IMG/VR virus record: IMGVR_UViG_3300043464_000092
Coordinates: 1 to 34,820 of that record
DNA length: 34,820 bases
Strand: one strand, 5' to 3'
Source of the DNA: a virus
The stretch's first letter is position 1. Every line of letters starts with the position of its first letter. This document shows, piece by piece, positions 30,434-34,820 of the stretch. The position numbers and the translations under genes are program-made. Below the pieces are notes generated by a model, which made no database searches, was not told where the DNA came from, and saw only the letters and a program-made list of their open reading frames with translations.

Positions 30434-33400
30434 ATGTCTTTTAACGGTTCCGGCACGTTCGTCATTAACTCGGCGGGTCAACCCGTCGTCGCTAACACCG
30501 TCATTAGCGCGACCACGTTTAACGCGCTAACGTCTGACCTTGCCAACGGTCTGACAACCTGTATCACCAAGGACGGGCAGACCACGCCTACGGCTAACAT
30601 TCCGATGGGCGGGTTTAAGATTACAAACCTTGCCACGGGCACGGCCGCTACGGACGCTGCCACGGTTGCGCAGATTCAGAGCAATGGCGCAGCCCTTGTT
30701 ACGGTTACCGGAACCGACACGCTGACCGGATCGCTAACCCCGTCCCTTGTCGCCTACGTTACGGGCGCGGTGTACTATTTTGTCGCCCCGGCCACCAACA
30801 CGGGCGCTGTCACGCTCAACATCGACACGCTTGGCGCAAAAAACGTCACGCGAGACGGCACGACCGTTCTTGTGTCGGGTGACATCGTATCGGGCGAAAT
30901 GGTCGCCGTTGTGTACGACGGAACGCGCTTCCAACTTATTAGCCCGGTCAATAGTTTTACCAACCTTAACGTTTCGGGCACCCTGACCGTTGCCGGTGCC
31001 ACGACCCTTAACGGCAACCTCGCCGTGGGTGACGCGGCGGCTGACACGATCAACTTTAAGTCAAGCGGCTGGACGCTGACGAACAACGTATCGGTCATCG
31101 GAACGTGGGCCGACATCGGCACAATCACCACCGCCGACATCAATGGCGGCACCATCGACGGCACGACCATCGGCGGCGGTACGGCGGCAGCGGGTACGTT
31201 TACGACCGTTACGGCCACGACCGGCAACATCACCACGGTTAACGCTACGACGGTAGACAGCACCAACCTTGAAGTTACCAACCTCAAGGCCAAGGACGGT
31301 ACTGCGGCAGGCTCCATTGCTGACGCTACTGGCGTTGTAACGCTCAACAGCGTGGTTGCCACGACTGCTGACATCAACGGCGGCACGATTGACGCCACCA
31401 CCATCGGTGGATCGTCCCCAGCCGTAGGTAACTTTACGACCGTTTCGGCCGCCTCGGCGGTCTTTACAACGGCTACCATTACAACCGTTAACACGACTAC
31501 CCTAGACCTGACCAACCTTGAAGTCACAAACATCAAGGCCAAGGACGGCACGGCGTCTATGACGATTGACGACGTTACGGGCAAGGTCAACGTCACCACC
31601 GTATCGGCCGCCTCCATGAACGCGGGCGTGGCTGCGGTAACGTCCCTGACGACCACTGGAGCCTCTGTAGCCTCTGCCAACGTCGGCACTGCCGTTATCA
31701 CCAACGGCACCGTCACGGCTCTTACGGCCACAGGTGCGTCTATTGCCAGCATGAACGCAGGGGTAGCCCTGCTCACGACCGCAACCGTAACCAATTTCAC
31801 GGCCTCTGGGGCGTCCATTGCCTCGGCCAACATTGGCAACTTGCAGTTTACGGCCGCCTCCATCGCATCAATTAACGCTGGCGTAGCGGTGATCACAAAC
31901 CTGACGGCTACTGGTGCCTCTATTGCCTCGGCTAACGTTGGAACCGCCGTGATTACGGCAGCGACGGTGACGGGCGCATCCATTGCCAGCATGAACGCTG
32001 GAGTGGCTTTGCTGACCACGGTTACTGTTACAAACTTGACGGCTACGGGCGCGTCAATTGCGTCGGCTAACGTTGGTACGGCGGTTGTGACGGGCCTGAC
32101 GGTTACGGGTGCGTCTATTGCCTCAATCAACGCTGGCACGGCCACGATCTCCGGCAACCTCACGCTCAACGGCGGCACCGCCAACGGCGTGTTGTACTTG
32201 AACGGCAGCAAGGTGGCGACGAGTGGGAGTGCGCTGACCTTTGATGGGACTACGCTGGCGACCACAGGAAAGTTTGGCATTACAGGCAGCGGAGCAGTGC
32301 CAACTGCATCAGCGCTTCAAATAGGAACTAACGCTGCTGGTTCGCGCTGGCTATACAATGTGCCTACTGGCGGTGAGCACAATTTCACTGAAAACGGTAC
32401 GGTTCTGTCATGGCAAAACATAAGTTCGCTTGGGTGGTTAATTGGCGGCTCCGAACAGATGCGCCTCACCTCCACGGGCCTCGGCATCGGGACGAGTTCG
32501 CCGAGTGGAAAACTCCAAGTCAAGACACAGACGAATGGAAACGCAGCCTTTGTAAACTCGACTTCTGTTTCGGGTGGCGTAAAAATCAACTGCTTCAATG
32601 ACGCAGGAAGTTCCTCTTCCCCGTTTGAATTGGACGGAAGCACGCTGCAATTTAATATTGCAGCCGTCGAAAAAATGCGCCTCGACTCCTCCGGCAACCT
32701 CGGGATCGGGACGACTTCGCCGGGGGCTTATTTAAGCGGAACAGCAAAACTTGTTGCTTACGCAGCCGCCAACGCACAAAACAGCATTCTTGTTAGAAAT
32801 GACAGCGCCGGGTCTTCCGCTTCTGCAGCAATTGTGCTGAACGCCTATGGAAATGTTTGGGGCATTGAGATTGGTTCTGCAGCCAAAAACAGTAACGCAC
32901 TTACATTCCAACTGGATTACGGTGGGACTAACTCCACCAAGATGACCCTCGACTCCTCCGGCAACCTCGGTCTGGGCGTAACGCCGAGTGCGTGGTCTTC
33001 CTTTAAAGGGTTGCAGGTTGGTGATGTTGGTGCGGTTGCGTCTGCTGATTTCGGTGGGAGCAATGTCCAAGCATTTTTTGGAAATAATGCTTATTACGGA
33101 TCTGGTGGCTTTAATTATATAAAAACCAATGTTGCAGCCATGTACCGCATGGTTGGTGGGGCGCATCAATGGAACACTGCGGCTTCAGGAACCGCAAACA
33201 CCGTCATCTCGTTCACGCAGGCGATGACGCTGGAGGCTGATGGGGATTTGGGGATTGGACTCACAACCCCCGCAGCACGGCTTCATGTGCGCCATGAAAG
33301 TGCCAGCACAACAGTGATGACTGGAATTTACGTCCAAAATTTTTCTTTTGATGCAAATACCCAAGGCGGCATCGGGTTTTACGCGGCAGATAACTACAAC

Positions 33401-34087
33401 GCTAAGGTTTACACATTACGTTCAGGAACTTCAGCAGGAAATCTTGTTTTTGCAACGAATAACGGTAGCGGCACGGCAGAGTCGAATGTTATCGAACGCG
33501 CCCGCATCACGAGCGACGGTTATTTCAAAGCGCAAGCAAATTCCGCATACATTAGTTCATCCGGTTTGTATCACGAGTTTGTAGGCGATTCCGCTAACGC
33601 ATACATTTTTAGAATTGTTAATGACGGAAACAATGCAAACCGATATGGAATGTCAATTCAATGCGGCGCAGACAATGCCGCTGGCACCAACTATGCGCTG
33701 GTTTTTGACGACGGCGATGGCACACGCCAAGGCGAAATCACTTTTAGCGGCGGTACAACAACTTACGGAACATCGTCGGACTATCGGTTAAAAGAAAACG
33801 TCCAGCCAATTGAAAACGCGCTTAATCGCTTGGCGCGATTGAGGCCTGTCAAATGGAACTGGAAGCGAAACGGGCTTGAGTCAGAGGGCTTTGTTGCTCA
33901 CGAATTACAGGAAGTTGTGCCGATTGCTGTAGCGGGTGAAAAGGATGCCGTAAACGAGAACGGCGACCCGGTGTATCAAAGCGTTGGCGCAGCCAATGTG
34001 GTTCCGCTGCTGACTAAAGCCCTGCAAGAAGCAATGGCCCGTATCGAACAACTTGAGGCCGATGTGGCCGCACTAAAGGGGAACTAA
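30434..34087 (+). CDS. Tail fibre with repeats and C-terminal S74 intramolecular chaperone
   Basis: The 1,217-residue protein starts MSFNGSGTFVINSAGQPVVA, followed by a virion-attachment part containing TPTANIPMGGFKITNLATG. A Thr/Ala/Val-rich repeat shaft runs to about residue 580. Modules with MRLDSSGNLGIGTTSP-type turns follow. It ends in a full S74 domain from SSDYRLKENVQ (S1114/S1115, K1120) through FVAHELQEVVP to a coiled coil. S74 domains drive trimer folding and then self-cleave before Ser with help from the Lys. The fibre is expected to bind the host surface. AGGAG precedes ATG 30434. Confidence 0.9.
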   Translation: MSFNGSGTFVINSAGQPVVANTVISATTFNALTSDLANGLTTCITKDGQTTPTANIPMGGFKITNLATGTAATDAATVAQIQSNGAALVTVTGTDTLTGSLTPSLVAYVTGAVYYFVAPATNTGAVTLNIDTLGAKNVTRDGTTVLVSGDIVSGEMVAVVYDGTRFQLISPVNSFTNLNVSGTLTVAGATTLNGNLAVGDAAADTINFKSSGWTLTNNVSVIGTWADIGTITTADINGGTIDGTTIGGGTAAAGTFTTVTATTGNITTVNATTVDSTNLEVTNLKAKDGTAAGSIADATGVVTLNSVVATTADINGGTIDATTIGGSSPAVGNFTTVSAASAVFTTATITTVNTTTLDLTNLEVTNIKAKDGTASMTIDDVTGKVNVTTVSAASMNAGVAAVTSLTTTGASVASANVGTAVITNGTVTALTATGASIASMNAGVALLTTATVTNFTASGASIASANIGNLQFTAASIASINAGVAVITNLTATGASIASANVGTAVITAATVTGASIASMNAGVALLTTVTVTNLTATGASIASANVGTAVVTGLTVTGASIASINAGTATISGNLTLNGGTANGVLYLNGSKVATSGSALTFDGTTLATTGKFGITGSGAVPTASALQIGTNAAGSRWLYNVPTGGEHNFTENGTVLSWQNISSLGWLIGGSEQMRLTSTGLGIGTSSPSGKLQVKTQTNGNAAFVNSTSVSGGVKINCFNDAGSSSSPFELDGSTLQFNIAAVEKMRLDSSGNLGIGTTSPGAYLSGTAKLVAYAAANAQNSILVRNDSAGSSASAAIVLNAYGNVWGIEIGSAAKNSNALTFQLDYGGTNSTKMTLDSSGNLGLGVTPSAWSSFKGLQVGDVGAVASADFGGSNVQAFFGNNAYYGSGGFNYIKTNVAAMYRMVGGAHQWNTAASGTANTVISFTQAMTLEADGDLGIGLTTPAARLHVRHESASTTVMTGIYVQNFSFDANTQGGIGFYAADNYNAKVYTLRSGTSAGNLVFATNNGSGTAESNVIERARITSDGYFKAQANSAYISSSGLYHEFVGDSANAYIFRIVNDGNNANRYGMSIQCGADNAAGTNYALVFDDGDGTRQGEITFSGGTTTYGTSSDYRLKENVQPIENALNRLARLRPVKWNWKRNGLESEGFVAHELQEVVPIAVAGEKDAVNENGDPVYQSVGAANVVPLLTKALQEAMARIEQLEADVAALKGN
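31600..32150 (+). repeat. Tandem ~16-30-residue repeats in tail fibre shaft
   Basis: The units alternate GASIASMNAGVALLTT and GASIASANVGTAVIT, joined by TVTNLTATGASIAS-like linkers, at least eight times. The bases differ mostly at third positions, so the protein pattern is conserved while the DNA drifts. A regular beta-helical or trimeric shaft is likely. Confidence 0.8.
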
Positions 34088-34088
34088 C

Positions 34089-34412
34089 ATGACCACTATC
34101 ACTTGGAACATCTCGCAACTGGACTGCCTCCCGCAGTCTGCTGAAGGCGCTGACTATGTAGTCACGGCTCATTGGCAATGCACGGGCGTGGATGGCGCTT
34201 ACACGGGTCAGGTCTACTCGACCACCTCTTTTGCCGTCGTGCAGGGCGAGGCTTTCACCCCGTATGCTGACCTCACGCTCGACCAAGTGCTTGGCTGGAT
34301 ATGGGCTAACGGCGTGGACAAGGACGCTACAGAGGCTGCGGTGGAGGGCCAGATTGAGGCCCAGAAGAACCCGCCGGTCGTCTCGCCGCCGCTGCCGTGG
34401 GTGTCGCCGTGA
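34089..34412 (+). CDS. Conserved small phage protein after tail fibre, 107 aa
   Basis: The product begins MTTITWNISQLDCLPQSAEG, has DYVVTAHWQCTG, then FTPYADLTLDQVLGWIWANG and ends KNPPVVSPPLPWVSP. I recall this layout (TTITW.I..mdc, FTPY.dLT...v..W, npP.v.ppLPW) in small proteins following tail fibre genes in many phages. Its role is unknown; a fibre-assembly helper or small virion part is possible. Its stop overlaps the next start (GTGA). Confidence 0.75.
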   Translation: MTTITWNISQLDCLPQSAEGADYVVTAHWQCTGVDGAYTGQVYSTTSFAVVQGEAFTPYADLTLDQVLGWIWANGVDKDATEAAVEGQIEAQKNPPVVSPPLPWVSP

Positions 34413-34555
34413 TTAACCTCACGCTCACGACCGAAGAGGTTAACGCCATCCTGCAAGTGCTGGGGCAACTGCCCACTTCTTCGGGTGCGTGGCCCCTTGT
34501 AGTCAAAATCAAGGAGCAGGCAGAGCCGCAGGTGCCGAAGGACGGGGAGCCGTGA
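34409..34555 (+). CDS. Small conserved phage protein, 48 aa
   Basis: GTG at 34409 overlaps the previous stop and the stop overlaps the next GTG. The product starts with INLTLTTEEVNAILQVLGQL and contains VVKIKEQAEPQ. The short form "inLtLt.eEvn.iL..Lgq.P.......li.kI..Qa" is very widespread in phages near lysis genes. No function is assigned to it. It is a single strand plus two helices by inspection. Confidence 0.7.
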   Translation: MINLTLTTEEVNAILQVLGQLPTSSGAWPLVVKIKEQAEPQVPKDGEP

Positions 34556-34743
34556 CCACGGTACAAGACCTTGAGGTCACCGTGACCTCTCACATTGATG
34601 TCTGCGCGGTGCGCTACGAAGCCATCCATGCGCGGCTAAAGCGTCTGGAGAACCTTCTGATGCGGGTTGGCGGGACAATCATCCTCATCCTGCTTACCGC
34701 ATTTGGCACGGTGACGATGATGTTTCTGGAGTCCATCAAATGA
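34552..34743 (+). CDS. Small XhlA-like membrane protein of the lysis cassette, 63 aa
   Basis: GTG at 34552 overlaps the previous stop (GTGA). An N-terminal charged helix (HIDVCAVRYEAIHARLKRLE) leads to one membrane span at about residues 41-58 (GTIILILLTAFGTV). A short coiled helix followed by one C-terminal span is the arrangement of hemolysin XhlA-like holin partners. It lies directly before the holin gene (ATGA overlap), so a role in lysis is likely, as accessory holin or antiholin; which one is not determined. Confidence 0.7.
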   Translation: MTTVQDLEVTVTSHIDVCAVRYEAIHARLKRLENLLMRVGGTIILILLTAFGTVTMMFLESIK

Positions 34744-34820
34744 GTGAAGATATTGACTTGCTGAAGGTTCAAATCGAAGCCGAGATGAGACGGCTGGAGG
34801 CTAACAGCACCGCAAAGGAT
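34740..34820 (+). CDS. Holin-like protein, 5' part (cut by window edge)
   Basis: ATG at 34740 overlaps the upstream stop (ATGA). The 27 visible codons encode a charged amphipathic helix (MSEDIDLLKVQIEAEMRRLE, then ANSTAKD) that runs off the right edge. Holins of this type begin with just such a helix, and the left edge of the window opens with RLKDTDSARERE in the same kind of helix, followed by membrane spans. Joining the ends restores one holin of about 126 residues if the junction changes by one base (or has two more). The pairing is inferred. Confidence 0.7.
   Translation, partial: MSEDIDLLKVQIEAEMRRLEANSTAKD

Noticed and set aside
30775-32280. A 501-codon open frame on the minus strand opposite the tail fibre gene
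   Set aside because: Its Val/Ala/Pro/Thr-rich translation is the mirror of GCC, ACG and AAC codons in the fibre repeats; it has no ribosome site or domain, and the plus-strand protein is clearly real.
1-34820. CRISPR array, insertion sequence or toxin-antitoxin pair
   Set aside because: I looked for regular direct repeats with spacers, transposase motifs and paired small genes. Repeats found are protein-coding (Gln-rich and fibre repeats) and no transposase was seen.

Overview
This window looks like nearly all of a small tailed-phage (podovirus-type) genome. It carries a podovirus head and neck set (large terminase, portal, scaffold, coat, neck adaptor, P22 gp10-like tail hub), two internal/ejection-type proteins, a tail fibre, a lysis cassette and a lambda-type recombination cassette. 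There is no tail-tape or sheath gene, no DNA polymerase, primase or helicase, and no integrase that I can recognise. The host is probably a Gram-negative bacterium (inferred from gene families only); lifestyle is uncertain because a Cro-like regulator is present without a recognisable CI or integrase.

Layout. A control region around 5293-5402 divides two transcription units. The leftward unit (5292 down to 712) is a tightly overlapping operon: small unknown proteins, ERF-type annealing protein, YqaJ-type exonuclease, a small OB-like protein with an acidic tail, a GT-A glycosyltransferase, NinB, a possible PD-(D/E)XK protein, a YbcO-like putative nuclease, two unknown proteins, and a tRNA-Gln(UUG) at its end. 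The rightward unit starts with a Cro-like gene, then a 470-base non-coding stretch, small early genes, a TylF-type methyltransferase and a nuclease. A glycosyltransferase on the opposite strand and a DUF5856-like gene follow, and then the late genes from about 9.2 kb to the end.

The late region runs: 472-aa protein with a conserved uncharacterised domain, terminases, portal, scaffold, coat protein, decoration-type protein, DUF115/Maf-like protein, C1q-like protein, connector-type proteins, gp10-like protein, GNAT, an enormous Gln-rich S74 protein, two ejection-type proteins, an S74 tail fibre, and small lysis genes. The holin gene is cut at the right edge, and its second half is found at the left edge, followed by an M15 endolysin. 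The window is therefore probably a linearised circular or permuted genome.

The most striking element is a 243-nt group I intron (17369-17611) in the major coat protein gene. It separates the last 24 codons from the rest; P1, P3-P10 and the splice sites can all be assigned by reading. Second, the only tRNA is tRNA-Gln(UUG), and the same genome codes for a 1,123-aa protein with a core that is about one third glutamine. Third, genes for glycan or small-group transfer (two GT-A enzymes, TylF, DUF115/Maf-like, GNAT) are scattered through recombination, early, head and tail modules.
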